From Bog-473 sp963834405 (lineage in GTDB: Bacteria; Actinomycetota; Acidimicrobiia; Acidimicrobiales; RAAP-2), in contig CAWIBX010000001.1 in NCBI GenBank assembly GCA_963834405.1, forward strand, positions 310,001 to 374,000: DNA of 64,000 bases. The letters run 5' to 3'. The position numbers and the translations under genes are program-made. Shown piece after piece: positions 34,776-43,844 of this stretch (positions are counted from its first letter, which is position 1; each line of letters begins with the position of its first letter). The notes beneath the pieces are model-generated. The model saw only the letters and a list, made by a program, of their open reading frames with translations. It did not search any database and had not been told where the DNA came from.

Positions 34776-35455
34776 GTGAGCCCGGTCGCCGTGGTGACCG
34801 GTGCGGGCCGCGGGCAGGGCGCGACCGAAGCGGCGCTGCTCCGCTCCGCGGGTGGGACGTAGTGACCACCGACGTCGTCGGCGAGGTCGACGCCGTCGCG
34901 GACGTGTGCGACGGCGCGGCGTGGTCGGCACTCATCGAAACCGTCCTCGAACGGCACGGCAGGCTCGATGGCCTGGTCAACAACGCCGCGGTCCACCACA
35001 CCCGCCCGCTGCTCGAGGAGCGTCCCGAGGACGTCGAGCGGGTGTTCCGGATCAACACCCTCGGGCCCCTCATGGGCATGCAGGCAGTTGTCCCGGCGAT
35101 GCAAGGCGGTGGCGGCGGCTCCATCGTCAACGTGTCGTCGGCCGCCGGGGCCCGCGGTCTCCCGGGCCACACCGCCTACGGAGCGGCCAAGTGGGCGCTC
35201 CGCGGCATCAGCCGCACCGCCGCGGTCGAGCTCGGCCCACTGGGCATCCGCGTCAACGCGGTGCTTCCCGGTCCGATCGATACCCCGATGTTGCCCGTAC
35301 CCGAGGAAAAGCGTGCGACCCGCTTCGGCCATCTTCCGCTCGGCCGCGTGGGCACGCCGTCGGAGGTCGCCGAGGTTGTCTGCTTCCTGCTTTCGGACGC
35401 GGCGTCGTACGTCACCGGTGCGGAGATCGCCGTCGACGGCGGGATGGCGGCCTGA
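34776..35455 (+). pseudogene. short-chain dehydrogenase/reductase, single-base frameshift near the N-terminus
   Basis: From GTG 34776 the frame reads SPVAVVTGAGRGQGATEAAL, the Rossmann TGxxxGxG start of an SDR, then stops at 34860. In the next frame WDVVTTDVVGEVDAVADV continues directly to the end at 35455 with LVNNAAVHH, the catalytic Ser (NVSSAAG) and YGAAK (Tyr and Lys). One G added to the GGG run at 34850-34852 makes a complete SDR of about 226 residues. As written, only a Rossmann-less fragment from GTG 34862 could be made. True mutation and consensus error cannot be separated here. It stands between two BVMO genes, fitting oxidation of an alcohol to the ketone substrate. Confidence 0.75.
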
Positions 35456-35489
35456 AGGCCCGGTGCGTCGGGGAACCCTCGCCCGGCGG

Positions 35490-35511
35490 AACCTGACACC
35501 AGCGTCAGGTT
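35490..35511. promoter_or_regulatory. operator candidate AACCTGAC-N6-GTCAGGTT
   Basis: Perfect 8-base arms with a six-base spacer, 27 bases upstream of the BVMO start at 35539. The core CCTGAC-N6-GTCAGG is repeated at 51306-51323. Confidence 0.65.
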
Positions 35512-35538
35512 CGCGGCCGTTCGGATACCCTTTTGACC

Positions 35539-37371
35539 ATGTCCCGGCCCGGTTCCGCCTCGGTGCCCTTCGACCCCGAGGCCGTCCACGCCAAGTACCG
35601 GGCCGAGCGCGACAAGCGGCTCGTCGAGGGCCGGGCCGACATCCGTGACCTGGACCGCGACGCGATCTTCGGGCACTACCGGGACGACCCCTTCACGGCC
35701 TACGCAGAGCGCCCGGCGGTCACCGATGAGGTGGACGTCGTCATCGTCGGCGGGGGGATCGCCGGGGTGCTGGTGGGCGCGGAGCTGCGCAAGCGCGGGG
35801 TGGAGCGGATCCGCATCGTCGACCAGGCCGGTGGCATCGGCGGCACCTGGTATTGGAACCGCTACCCCGGGGTCATGTGCGACGTCGAGTCCTACATCTA
35901 CATCCCCATGCTCGAGGAGTTCGGCTACATCCCGAAAGACCGCTACGCCTCGGGGGACGAGATCCGCGGCCACCTCGAGCGCATCGCCGACCGTTACCGC
36001 CTGACCGACGACGCCCTCTTCCACACGGACGTGACCCGGGCCGAATGGCACGAGGACGAGGCCCGCTGGCACGTCCACACCGACCGCGGCGACGACGTCA
36101 CCTGCCGTTGGTACGTGCTGGGCGCCGGGATCCTGAACCTCATGAAGCTGCCGTGCATCCCGGGCATGGAGGACTTCGCCGGCCACTCGTTCCACACGGC
36201 GCGCTGGGACTACGCCTACACCGGCGGCGCGGCGGACGAGCCGCTCGACAAGCTCAAGGGCAAGACGGTGGCGCTCCTCGGGACCGGTGCGTCGGGCATC
36301 CAGTGCCTGCCGGCGCTGGTCGAGTCGGCCGAGCACGTCTACGTGTTCCAGCGCACGCCGTCGGCCATCGGCGTCCGGGGCAACCGCCCCACCGACGACG
36401 ACTTCGGGAGGGACCTCGAGCCGGGCTGGCAGAAGCGGCGCATGGACAACTTCCAGGCCCTCATGCTCGGCCGCCCGGTCGAGCGCGACGAGGTGGACGA
36501 CGGGTGGACCCACCACTACGCCGCCGTCAACAACCCGCCCTATGTCGAGGGGATGACGCGCGAGGACTTCATGACCAGCGCCGAGGCGCTCGACTACGGG
36601 ATCATGGAGGAGCACCGGCGCCGGGTCGAGGAGATCGTGGCCGACACCGCCATGGCCCGGATCCTCAAGCCGTACTACCGCTACATCTGCAAGCGCCCCT
36701 GCTTCCACGACGAGTACCTGGGCGCCTTCAACAGCCCCAACGTCACGCTGATCGACTGCCCGGCCGGCATCGACAAGATCACCGCGCAGGGCCCGGTGGT
36801 CGACGGGACGCCGTACGAGGTCGACTGCATCATCTACGGGACGGGCTTCGAGGCCGAGCGCACCCCCCTGCCCCGGCGCGTCGGCCACAAGATCGTCGGC
36901 CGCCACGGGGTCACTCTGGCCGACCAGTGGGCCGACGGGCCCCTCACCCTCTTCGGCGTACTCAGCCGCGATTTCCCCAACATGTTCGCCCTGCCGGCGC
37001 CGGCCCAGCAATCCGTCGTCACCGTCAACTACACCCAGCTGGCCGTGCTCGGGGCCGAGTTCGTCGCCGGCACCATCGACCTCCTGCAAAAGGCGAACGT
37101 CGAGGTGTTCGACGTGAGCGCCGAGGCCCAGGAGGCCTGGGTGCAGAAGATCGTGGACAGCTACACCGACATCAGCCCGGTCATGTCCGCCTGCACGCCG
37201 TCGCGCATCAACAACGAGGGGCATCCCGAGACCATCAGTCCGAAGGCCGGCAACTACGGCAGCAGCTTCGGCGACTGGTTCGCCTACCGCGAGGTCCTCG
37301 AGAGCTGGCTGGCCGACGGCCGCTTCGAGGGCCTGGAGCTCGACGTGCGCTCGCCCTCGGCCACGCCATGA
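35539..37371 (+). CDS. Baeyer-Villiger-type flavin monooxygenase
   Basis: A 610-residue FAD/NADPH monooxygenase: FAD motif VVIVGGGIAGVLVG at about residue 70, GGTWYWNRYPGVMCDVESY, the BVMO-like fingerprint FAGHSFHTARWDY (WDY replacing WP), the NADPH motif LLGTGASGIQ and YGTGFE. This type, beginning with about 60 charged residues and carrying the WDY form, resembles cyclopentadecanone/steroid-monooxygenase-like BVMOs. ATG 35539 is chosen over TTG 35533. The next SDR starts inside its stop codon (ATGA), so the two are coupled. Confidence 0.9.
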   Translation: MSRPGSASVPFDPEAVHAKYRAERDKRLVEGRADIRDLDRDAIFGHYRDDPFTAYAERPAVTDEVDVVIVGGGIAGVLVGAELRKRGVERIRIVDQAGGIGGTWYWNRYPGVMCDVESYIYIPMLEEFGYIPKDRYASGDEIRGHLERIADRYRLTDDALFHTDVTRAEWHEDEARWHVHTDRGDDVTCRWYVLGAGILNLMKLPCIPGMEDFAGHSFHTARWDYAYTGGAADEPLDKLKGKTVALLGTGASGIQCLPALVESAEHVYVFQRTPSAIGVRGNRPTDDDFGRDLEPGWQKRRMDNFQALMLGRPVERDEVDDGWTHHYAAVNNPPYVEGMTREDFMTSAEALDYGIMEEHRRRVEEIVADTAMARILKPYYRYICKRPCFHDEYLGAFNSPNVTLIDCPAGIDKITAQGPVVDGTPYEVDCIIYGTGFEAERTPLPRRVGHKIVGRHGVTLADQWADGPLTLFGVLSRDFPNMFALPAPAQQSVVTVNYTQLAVLGAEFVAGTIDLLQKANVEVFDVSAEAQEAWVQKIVDSYTDISPVMSACTPSRINNEGHPETISPKAGNYGSSFGDWFAYREVLESWLADGRFEGLELDVRSPSATP

Positions 37372-39074
37372 CCGCACGGCAGCGGGTGGCCGTCGTCACG
37401 GGCGGCGCGGGCGGGATCGGCGGCTCCATCGCCGAGGCGCTCGGCCGGGGGGGCTGGTACGTCGTCACCGTCGACCCGCTCGTCACGCTCGAGGGCACCG
37501 AGCAGCTCCCCGAGCCGGAGGACTCCACCGCGGCGCGCATCGTCGCGGCCGGGGGGTCGGCCCGCGCCTCGAACGCCTCGGTGACGGACGCCCAGGCCGT
37601 GCGCGCCCTCTTCGAGGAGCTCGCCGCGGTGCACGGCGGCCTCGATGCCGTCGTCAACGTGGCCGGCATCACCCGGCAGAGCTACTTCGCCCAAGGCACG
37701 GAGGAGGACTGGGTCGCCCTGCTCAACGTGCACCTCCACGGCTACCTCAACGTCCTCGACGCGGCCCTGCCCCTCATGGCCGAGGCCGGGCACGGCCGCA
37801 TTCTCGGGGTCACCTCCGGGTCGGGTTGGCGCGCCGCCGACGCCGGGGGGTACAGCGCCGCCAAGCGGGCGGTGGCGGCACTGACCTGGCAACTCGGACG
37901 GGTGGCCCCCCCGGGGGTGACCGTCAACGCGCTCTCGCCCATCGCCAACACGCGCATGGTGGCGGCAGCCTTGGAGCGGGCGCGCGCCGAGGGCCGGGCC
38001 GGTGGCGGGGGCGGGCTGTCGCTCGACGCCATCCCGGGCCCCGAGAACCTCGGCCCGCTGGCGGCGTACCTCGTCTCGGACGAGGCCGGATGGTGCAGCG
38101 GACAGGTGTTCTTCGCCGGCGGCCCCGAGGCGGCCGTCGTCGACCGGCCCCGCCTGGTCGAGGTCGTCCGCACGGACGACGCCAAGTCGCTTGCCGGCGT
38201 CATCGAGGCGGTCGTGCCCCGCGCCTTCGCCACGGCGGAGAAGAACCAGGCCACCCAGGGCGGTGCCAATCCCCGGTTCGGATCGATCTTCGACGCCCCG
38301 GCCCCCGACACGCTGGCGGCGGGAGAGGTGCGGTCCTGCGCGATCGTCAGCGAACGGGCCGACGTGACGGCCGCCATCAAGTCAGCGCTCGAGGCCAGGT
38401 CGATCGTGTGCCATCCGGTCACGCCGGCACGCAACTTCAACGGCGCGGCCAGGGCGCTGCGGGCCGCCGTGGACGCGACGGCCAAGGACGCGACAACCGT
38501 GGGGGCGTCCGCCGCGACGGCGCCGCAGCCGATCGACGCCGTGGTCGTCGCCCTGGCCGGCCATGCCGCCGCAGGCTCGGGCGGTGCGCCCACCAGCTGG
38601 CAGGGCGTCCTGGCCGACCACCACGGGCTCATCGCCAGTCTCCAGGCCGATGCCGCCTGGACCCGCGCCGCGGCCGACTACGCGGCGGAAGAGGAGCGGC
38701 CCGTGCGGATCGTCACGCTGACCGACGCCACGACGCCCGGCGGCCGGAGCCGGGCGCAGTCCTCGGCACAGATCGCCCGCGTGGCGGCCGGCACGACGCG
38801 CGGCCGGGTCACGGCGCTGGCGGTGGGCGTGGAATCGGCGGCGGCGGGTGCGGCCGAACAGTCCGCCGAACTGGTCGGGCACCTGCTCGGCCACCCGGAG
38901 TCGGGCGCCGCCCTGGCCGGTGCGGAACTGGTGGTCGGGACCGGCTGGATCGGCCTGCGGGCCCACCCCCGGCCCATCGGCGCCGTCGTCTACGGCGGGC
39001 CGGAGATCCCTACGTGGATGGACGGTGCGTTGCGCGAGATCGTCGGCGCGGGACCACAGGAGGAGGGCCAGTGA
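37368..39074 (+). CDS. two-domain SDR protein
   Basis: A 568-residue protein. The first 270 residues form a standard SDR: VVTGGAGGIGGSIAEAL, VNVAGITRQ, the Ser in GVTSGSG and YSAAK. The second half (about 280-560) is Ala-rich alpha/beta sequence with strands such as CAIVSERADV, AVVVALAG and RIVTLTDATTPGGRS. It looks like another Rossmann-type domain without the Tyr-Lys pair and ends VGTGWIGLRAHPRP. It probably oxidises a hydroxyl in the same pathway as the BVMOs. Start and stop overlap both neighbours by four bases. Confidence 0.85.
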   Translation: MTARQRVAVVTGGAGGIGGSIAEALGRGGWYVVTVDPLVTLEGTEQLPEPEDSTAARIVAAGGSARASNASVTDAQAVRALFEELAAVHGGLDAVVNVAGITRQSYFAQGTEEDWVALLNVHLHGYLNVLDAALPLMAEAGHGRILGVTSGSGWRAADAGGYSAAKRAVAALTWQLGRVAPPGVTVNALSPIANTRMVAAALERARAEGRAGGGGGLSLDAIPGPENLGPLAAYLVSDEAGWCSGQVFFAGGPEAAVVDRPRLVEVVRTDDAKSLAGVIEAVVPRAFATAEKNQATQGGANPRFGSIFDAPAPDTLAAGEVRSCAIVSERADVTAAIKSALEARSIVCHPVTPARNFNGAARALRAAVDATAKDATTVGASAATAPQPIDAVVVALAGHAAAGSGGAPTSWQGVLADHHGLIASLQADAAWTRAAADYAAEEERPVRIVTLTDATTPGGRSRAQSSAQIARVAAGTTRGRVTALAVGVESAAAGAAEQSAELVGHLLGHPESGAALAGAELVVGTGWIGLRAHPRPIGAVVYGGPEIPTWMDGALREIVGAGPQEEGQ

Positions 39075-39961
39075 CGGACACTTCAACCAAGCCCACCCGG
39101 GTCGTCGACGCGCACGTCCACCTTTGGGATCCGGCGCGGACCGACTGGTACCCGTACCTCTCGCAGCCCGGGCAATTGGGCGAAGAGGTCGGCCCAGGCG
39201 AAGCCGGCTCGGGCATGTTCCGGCGCTTCGACGTTGCCACCTACCGGGCCGAGTCGGCGCACTGGAACGTCGAGAAGTTCGTCAACGTGGCCGCCGCCAC
39301 CGGGCCGCACTCGGTCGACGAGACCCTCGAGCTCGATCGCAACGCCGCCGGCGACGGCGGACCCACCGCCATCATCGGGGGCCTCCCCCCGACCGACACG
39401 GTGGCCGACGCCATCGCGCTGCTCGACCGCCAGATGGAAGCGTCCCGCTTCCGGGGCGTCCGTCCCATGGGCCCGCTGGGCAACCCGGTCCCCGACGACG
39501 CCGTCCTGGGCGCGCTGCGGGACCGCAACCTCGTCTTCGAGTTGATGGCGCACCCGGACCAGCTGGAGGCGGCGGCCGGACGGCTCGCCAAATTCCCCGA
39601 CCTGACCGTCGTGGTCGAACACACCGGCTGGCCCCGCTCGAACTCCGACGAGGAACGCGTGCTGTGGCGCAAGGGCATCGCCCACCTCGCCGGGCTTGGC
39701 GAGCACGTCAACTGCAAACTGTCGGGCCTGTCGATGCCCTTTGGGACCATGGCGTCCGGCACCGTGGCGCCCTGGCTCGAGTACGCCCTCGAGATGTTCG
39801 GCACCCACCGTTCGATGTTCGCCAGCAACTTCCCGGTCGACTCCGCCGCGGGAAGCTTCGACGACCTCTACACCAGCTTCAGCAAAGTCACGTCCGGGCT
39901 CAACCCCGGGGCACGCGAAGAGGCCTTCGCCCTCACCGCCGAGCGCGTCTACCGGATCTGA
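39071..39961 (+). CDS. amidohydrolase_2 family metal-dependent hydrolase
   Basis: A 296-residue TIM-barrel hydrolase: VVDAHVHLWDPAR (HxH), VVVEHTGWPRS with the third His, NCKLSGLSMPFG, and FASNFPVDS with the catalytic Asp. The pattern fits lactonase/dihydrocoumarinase-like members of Amidohydrolase_2. Coming last in a BVMO-SDR operon, opening of the lactone made by the BVMO is a natural role; this is inference. GTG 39071 overlaps the SDR stop. Confidence 0.88.
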   Translation: MTDTSTKPTRVVDAHVHLWDPARTDWYPYLSQPGQLGEEVGPGEAGSGMFRRFDVATYRAESAHWNVEKFVNVAAATGPHSVDETLELDRNAAGDGGPTAIIGGLPPTDTVADAIALLDRQMEASRFRGVRPMGPLGNPVPDDAVLGALRDRNLVFELMAHPDQLEAAAGRLAKFPDLTVVVEHTGWPRSNSDEERVLWRKGIAHLAGLGEHVNCKLSGLSMPFGTMASGTVAPWLEYALEMFGTHRSMFASNFPVDSAAGSFDDLYTSFSKVTSGLNPGAREEAFALTAERVYRI

Positions 39962-41274
39962 CCCCGCTGCGCACGACCACGTGAACGACGTCTCGGCGTG
40001 GCCGGGCGCCCGTGTGAGCGGGGACGGCCGCGTGCGGGCCTCGTCGGCTCGGAGTCAGCCTGACGGCGCGCCCTGCCTGGCCCGGTGGACCGAGAGGCGC
40101 CGCCGCCGGCGCGGGACAGGGCGGGAACGTCCGGCGCAGAGATGCCGTCGGCGATCCCCAGCTCCCGCGTGAGAAGCCGCGCACCGTGCAGATGCTCAGT
40201 GCCGACCAGGGAGACGACGTGGCCGTCGGCTCCGGCCCGGCCGGTGCGGCCCGAGCGATGCACGTAATCGGTGGCGTCCGCCGGCGGGTCGAAGTGGACC
40301 ACCAGGGGCACCGCGTCGACGTGGATCCCCCGTGCCGCGACGTCAGTCGCCACGAGCACGTCGAGCCGGCCGGCCCGGAAGGCGGCCAGCGCACGCTCGC
40401 GCTGGATCTGGCTGCGGTTGCCGTGGATGACGGCCGACCTGAGGCCGGACCGGCCGAGGCGGTCCGAGAGCCGATCCGCGCCGCGCTTGGTCCGGCAGAA
40501 CACCAACGCGGGCCCGCGGGTCTGCGCCACTTCAGCGGTGACCGCGACCCGATCGACGGGCTCGACCCGCCAGAAGTGGTGGCGCACCTCTCCCTGATCG
40601 GCGTCGGTGGGCTCCACCTCGTGGAAGACGGGATCGCGCTGGTAGTCACGGACCAGCTTGTCGACGGGCCCGTCCAGCGTGGCCGAGAAGAGCAGGGTCT
40701 GGCGCGACACGCTGGTGCGGTCCAGGAGACGGCGGACGACGGGCAAGAAGCCCATGTCCGCCATGCGGTCGGCCTCGTCGACGACCACGATGTCCACCTG
40801 GGACAGGTTGGCCGAACCCTGCTCGACCAGGTCGGTGAGCCGTCCCGGGCAGGCGATGAGGATGTCGGTGCCGTTTCGCAACGCCGCGCGCTGCTTGCCA
40901 TACCCGACGCCGCCATAGATCGACGCAACGCGAGCACCGATGGTGGCGGCCAGGGGCTTGACGACCTCCTCAATCTGGGCGGCCAGCTCCCGGGTGGGGA
41001 CCAGGACGAGCGCGGACGGGTGGCGCCGTCCGCGGCGCGCCCCGGGCCGGCCTGAGAGCCGGCAAAGGATCGCCAACCCGAAGGCCAAGGTCTTGCCGGA
41101 CCCGGTCGGGGCCATGCCACAGACATCACGTCCGGCGAGCGCGTCGGGCAGGGTGGCGGCCTGGATGGCGAACGGGCGGTCGATGCCCGACTGCTCCAGG
41201 GCACGAACGAGCTCCCGGCGCACGCCGAGGTCCGAGAAACGGACGGGCGCGAGGGCAGGGGCAGAGGTAGGCAC
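39949..41274 (-). CDS. DEAD-box RNA helicase
   Basis: An about 441-residue RNA helicase with all core motifs: Q motif (FSDLGV...PFAIQAATLP), I APTGSGKT, Ia PTRELAAQ, II VDEAD, III SAT, IV VFCRTK, V ATDVAARGIHV and VI HRSGRTGR, followed by an Arg/Gly/Pro-rich basic tail as in RhlE/CsdA-like proteins. GTG 41274 (GGAG four bases before it) is preferred over ATG 41400, which would add 42 residues of non-conserved sequence. It is next to cold-shock genes and probably unwinds RNA at low temperature. Its end overlaps the convergent amidohydrolase. Confidence 0.9.
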   Translation of the reverse strand: MPTSAPALAPVRFSDLGVRRELVRALEQSGIDRPFAIQAATLPDALAGRDVCGMAPTGSGKTLAFGLAILCRLSGRPGARRGRRHPSALVLVPTRELAAQIEEVVKPLAATIGARVASIYGGVGYGKQRAALRNGTDILIACPGRLTDLVEQGSANLSQVDIVVVDEADRMADMGFLPVVRRLLDRTSVSRQTLLFSATLDGPVDKLVRDYQRDPVFHEVEPTDADQGEVRHHFWRVEPVDRVAVTAEVAQTRGPALVFCRTKRGADRLSDRLGRSGLRSAVIHGNRSQIQRERALAAFRAGRLDVLVATDVAARGIHVDAVPLVVHFDPPADATDYVHRSGRTGRAGADGHVVSLVGTEHLHGARLLTRELGIADGISAPDVPALSRAGGGASRSTGPGRARRQADSEPTRPARGRPRSHGRPATPRRRSRGRAQRGQIR

Positions 41275-41400
41275 AAGACTCCAATCGGTCCTAAACGAAG
41301 AAGGCCGACTGCTGACTCGATAAGAAGTCTCGTGGGCCTGGCCGGCACCAACTGCCGACCCCCGCGTCACACGAACGTGCGCGGTATCGGAACGCAGCAT

Positions 41401-41779
41401 AGTTGACGCATCCGACGGCCTACGCGCGGCATGGCCGACGGCGGCCGCGCGGTTCGGCTCCGATCAAACGTCGGTGAATCGCCAATGACACAGATGATGC
41501 GCGCGCACCTGATTTGAGCGACCCGAATGCGGGGAACGATCGGTGTAGCACACGCGATCGGCGCGACCCGTCGCTATTCGCGGCTGAAGATGGTATGATG
41601 TTTGTTGTCGTCAGCCTTTTGCTGACGTGGCCTGGTCGAGAACTCTTGAGTTGGCCCGAATTGAACGGAGCCAGACATCTCCCAGCGCCTACACCAAGCC
41701 CTTAGGGCTGCTATCCCCGCGTTGCCGTCCAACCATGGAGTCGGACGGCCGTTCGATCACGGACGAGGGCGAGGAATCA
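41401..41779. other. leader and promoter region of the cold-shock gene set
   Basis: No gene is supported on either strand. A -10-like TATGAT (41594-41599) is followed by a hairpin and about 150 further bases before the first start codon. Long 5' leaders are known for cold-shock mRNAs. Confidence 0.5.
41594..41627 (+). promoter_or_regulatory. -10 element and 5' leader hairpin CGTCAGC-N5-GCTGACG
   Basis: TATGAT at 41594-41599 is followed, around the predicted transcript start, by a perfect 7-bp stem with a CTTTT loop (41609-41627). No good -35 hexamer is seen. A stem at the very 5' end of a long leader is consistent with temperature-dependent RNA stability or translation. Confidence 0.45.
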
Positions 41780-42151
41780 GTGCCTAGGCATACCCACGCC
41801 AAGCAGTCGCCTCGTCGCGCCGCCTCCGCCCCTGAACGAGCTACGGGAACGAGGCGACGCAACGGGAACAACCATTCGGACGCGGAGGCCCTGGCCCTGC
41901 GTGAGTCGGGGAAGTCCTATTCGGCGATCGCTCGCACCCTTGGGCTCGAGCGTGCGACAGAGGCGCACCGAAGCTACGTCCGCGCTCTCGGCACCCACGA
42001 GGGCGACGATCTCCGTCAATTGGTCAAGAACGAGGAAGCACGACTCGACGACCTCGAGCGGCGAATCCGCAAACGGGACGCCGCGGACGTCACAAAGCTC
42101 GAACGGCGGCTCCAGGGCGTGCAGAAACTCAGGGAGGCCGTCAGGACATGA
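41780..42151 (+). CDS. small HTH-type protein
   Basis: A 123-residue basic protein. After an Arg/Ser-rich tail, ALALRESGKSYSAIARTLGL forms a helix-turn-helix (about residues 37-56), followed by a charged coiled-coil segment (LVKNEEARLDDLERRIRKRD). GTG 41780 has GAGG five bases upstream. It is probably a DNA-binding protein. It is coupled (ATGA) to the Cys-rich gene and lies upstream of cspA, so it may regulate the cold-shock set; this is inference. Confidence 0.7.
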   Translation: MPRHTHAKQSPRRAASAPERATGTRRRNGNNHSDAEALALRESGKSYSAIARTLGLERATEAHRSYVRALGTHEGDDLRQLVKNEEARLDDLERRIRKRDAADVTKLERRLQGVQKLREAVRT

Positions 42152-42462
42152 CCACGGCGATCGAGTCACCTTGTGCCCTGTGCGGCCTGACGGCGACGGC
42201 GCTGTTGGAACCGCCCCGCCGGACACTCAACCGGGGACTCGATCCCGATGACGATTCGTACTCCATCACGGTGATGTTGCCCGATGTCGCGCTGTGCGAC
42301 CGGCACGCACGGGACGTCCGTGAGGGCGACTTGCGTCTCGGATGGTGCGACGACCCCGAGTGCCGCATGTACGGCGAGGCCGGCGAGGCCTCAGCCTGTG
42401 GCGCGCCCTACGAACAACTCGCCTCGGGCAGCCGGTCCAAGTCCGCCCCAAAGCGCCACTGA
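42148..42462 (+). CDS. small Cys-rich (zinc-ribbon-like) protein
   Basis: A 104-residue protein with CALCG near the N-terminus, LCDRHARDV in the middle and CDDPECRMYG with a further Cys near the end: three metal-site-like pairs. The tail is basic (SGSRSKSAPKRH). I know no family name. It overlaps the HTH gene by four bases and ends 30 bases before cspA, so it belongs to the same transcript. Confidence 0.65.
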   Translation: MTTAIESPCALCGLTATALLEPPRRTLNRGLDPDDDSYSITVMLPDVALCDRHARDVREGDLRLGWCDDPECRMYGEAGEASACGAPYEQLASGSRSKSAPKRH

Positions 42463-42492
42463 TCTTTAACCCAAAAAAAGAGAGATAGAAAA

Positions 42493-42696
42493 ATGGAAAC
42501 TGGAACTGTGAAGTTCTTCAACAACGACCGAGGCTTCGGCTTCATCACGCCCTCCACCGGGGAGAAGGACGTCTTCGTCCACTTCTCCAACATCACGGGG
42601 GACGGGCACAAGAGCCTCGAGGACGGCCAGAAGGTCGAGTTCGACGTGGCCCAGGGCCCCAAGGGGCCAGAAGCGCAGAACGTCCGTCCGGTCTGA
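42493..42696 (+). CDS. cold-shock protein, CspA family
   Basis: A 67-residue OB-fold RNA chaperone: GTVKFFNNDRGFGFITPSTG and DVFVHFSNI contain RNP1 (GFGFI) and RNP2 (VFVHF), followed by GQKVEFDVAQGPKGPEAQNV. It binds single-stranded RNA and prevents secondary structure in the cold. The leader just upstream is A-rich (a run of seven A) with GAGAGA as binding site, which is unusual in this GC-rich setting. Confidence 0.95.
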   Translation: METGTVKFFNNDRGFGFITPSTGEKDVFVHFSNITGDGHKSLEDGQKVEFDVAQGPKGPEAQNVRPV

Positions 42697-42716
42697 GTCA
42701 CATCCGGCAACACGAC

Positions 42717-42736
42717 GCGACCGCACAGCCGGTCGC
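42717..42736 (+). terminator. hairpin downstream of cspA
   Basis: GCGACCG and CGGTCGC form a 7-bp stem with a six-base loop, 20 bases after the cspA stop and followed by AT-rich sequence. It could partly terminate the cspA transcript before the desaturase gene. Confidence 0.45.
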
Positions 42737-42810
42737 CGAACAAATATCGACTTTGGGGACCCGCGGCCACTCCGGCTGGTGCTCCTCATCACAATTGGAG
42801 AAGGGAAGCC

Positions 42811-43827
42811 GTGCGGACGACCCTCGTGCCATTAGCGGGTCCTCGTGAATTCACTCATCTGACCCGGGATGTCCGCGCCGCCGGACTCTTCGAGCGCAGA
42901 ATCGGCTACTACTGGATAAAGGTGGTCCTCACGGTCGCCGCCTTCGGCGCCGGCTGGGCGGCATTCTTCCTTGTCGGTGACTCGTGGGCCACGCTGCTGA
43001 TCGCGGTCTTCCTCGGGGTCGTCGCCACCCAGCTCGGCTTCATCGGTCACGACGCCGGTCATCGCCAGATCTTCGAGTCCCGGCGGGCCAACCGCCTGCT
43101 CGGGCTGGGGATCGGGAACGCCTTGATCGGAATGAGCTACGGCTGGTGGGTGCCCAAGCACAACGCGCATCACGCCCACCCCAACGAGCCCGGGCGCGAC
43201 CCCGACATCGGGGTCGGTCTGCCGAGTGCGCCAGCGGCATCCGACCAACCCGTAGGGCCGCGCCGGGGCCTCGCCGGATGGCTCGACCGCTGGCAGGCCG
43301 AGCTCTTCTTCCCGCTGATGCTGCTCCGTAGCACGGGCCTCTACGTCTCGGGCTTCCAAGACCTCCTCCGTCGCCGGGATCGACCCCGACTCACCGAGGG
43401 CCTGCTCCTCGTGCTGCACGCCGCGTTCTACCTGACGGCCGTGCTGTGGGTGCTCTCGCCGACCAAGGCGATTGCGTTCATCGCGCTGCACCAGGCCGCC
43501 TTCTCGCTCTATCTCGGTTGCAGCTTCGCCCCCAACCACAAGGGTATGCCGCTCGTCGAGGACGGCTCCGAAATGAGCTTCGCCCGGCGCCAGGTCGTCA
43601 CGGCGCGCAACCTCTCGGGAGGCCGGTGGGTCAACTTCGTCTTCGGCGGCTTGAACTATCAGATCGAGCACCACCTCTTCCCGTCGATGCCCCGACCGAA
43701 TCTGGCGCGCGCCCAGGCGATGGTGCGGACCTTTTGCCGCGAGAACGATCTCGGGTACGCCGAGGCAAGCCCCATCGCCTCGTATGTGCAGGCCCTGCGC
43801 GCCCTGCGCTCCCCCCGCTTCGTCTGA
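42811..43827 (+). CDS. fatty acid desaturase (membrane di-iron)
   Basis: A 338-residue membrane desaturase with four TM helices and three His boxes: GHDAGH, HNAHH and QIEHH (with a fourth cluster, NHKG). It inserts double bonds into acyl chains to keep membranes fluid. The Q-x-x-HH third box is typical of front-end or acyl-lipid desaturases. GTG 42811 has GAAGGGAAG upstream. Being next to cspA fits a cold response. Confidence 0.92.
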   Translation: MRTTLVPLAGPREFTHLTRDVRAAGLFERRIGYYWIKVVLTVAAFGAGWAAFFLVGDSWATLLIAVFLGVVATQLGFIGHDAGHRQIFESRRANRLLGLGIGNALIGMSYGWWVPKHNAHHAHPNEPGRDPDIGVGLPSAPAASDQPVGPRRGLAGWLDRWQAELFFPLMLLRSTGLYVSGFQDLLRRRDRPRLTEGLLLVLHAAFYLTAVLWVLSPTKAIAFIALHQAAFSLYLGCSFAPNHKGMPLVEDGSEMSFARRQVVTARNLSGGRWVNFVFGGLNYQIEHHLFPSMPRPNLARAQAMVRTFCRENDLGYAEASPIASYVQALRALRSPRFV

Positions 43828-43844
43828 CGTCTCGGGCCGGCGCC

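Noticed and set aside
41275..41400. ATG 41400 as start of the DEAD-box helicase
   Set aside because: Adds 42 residues without family similarity; GTG 41274 has a GGAG site. Not excluded.
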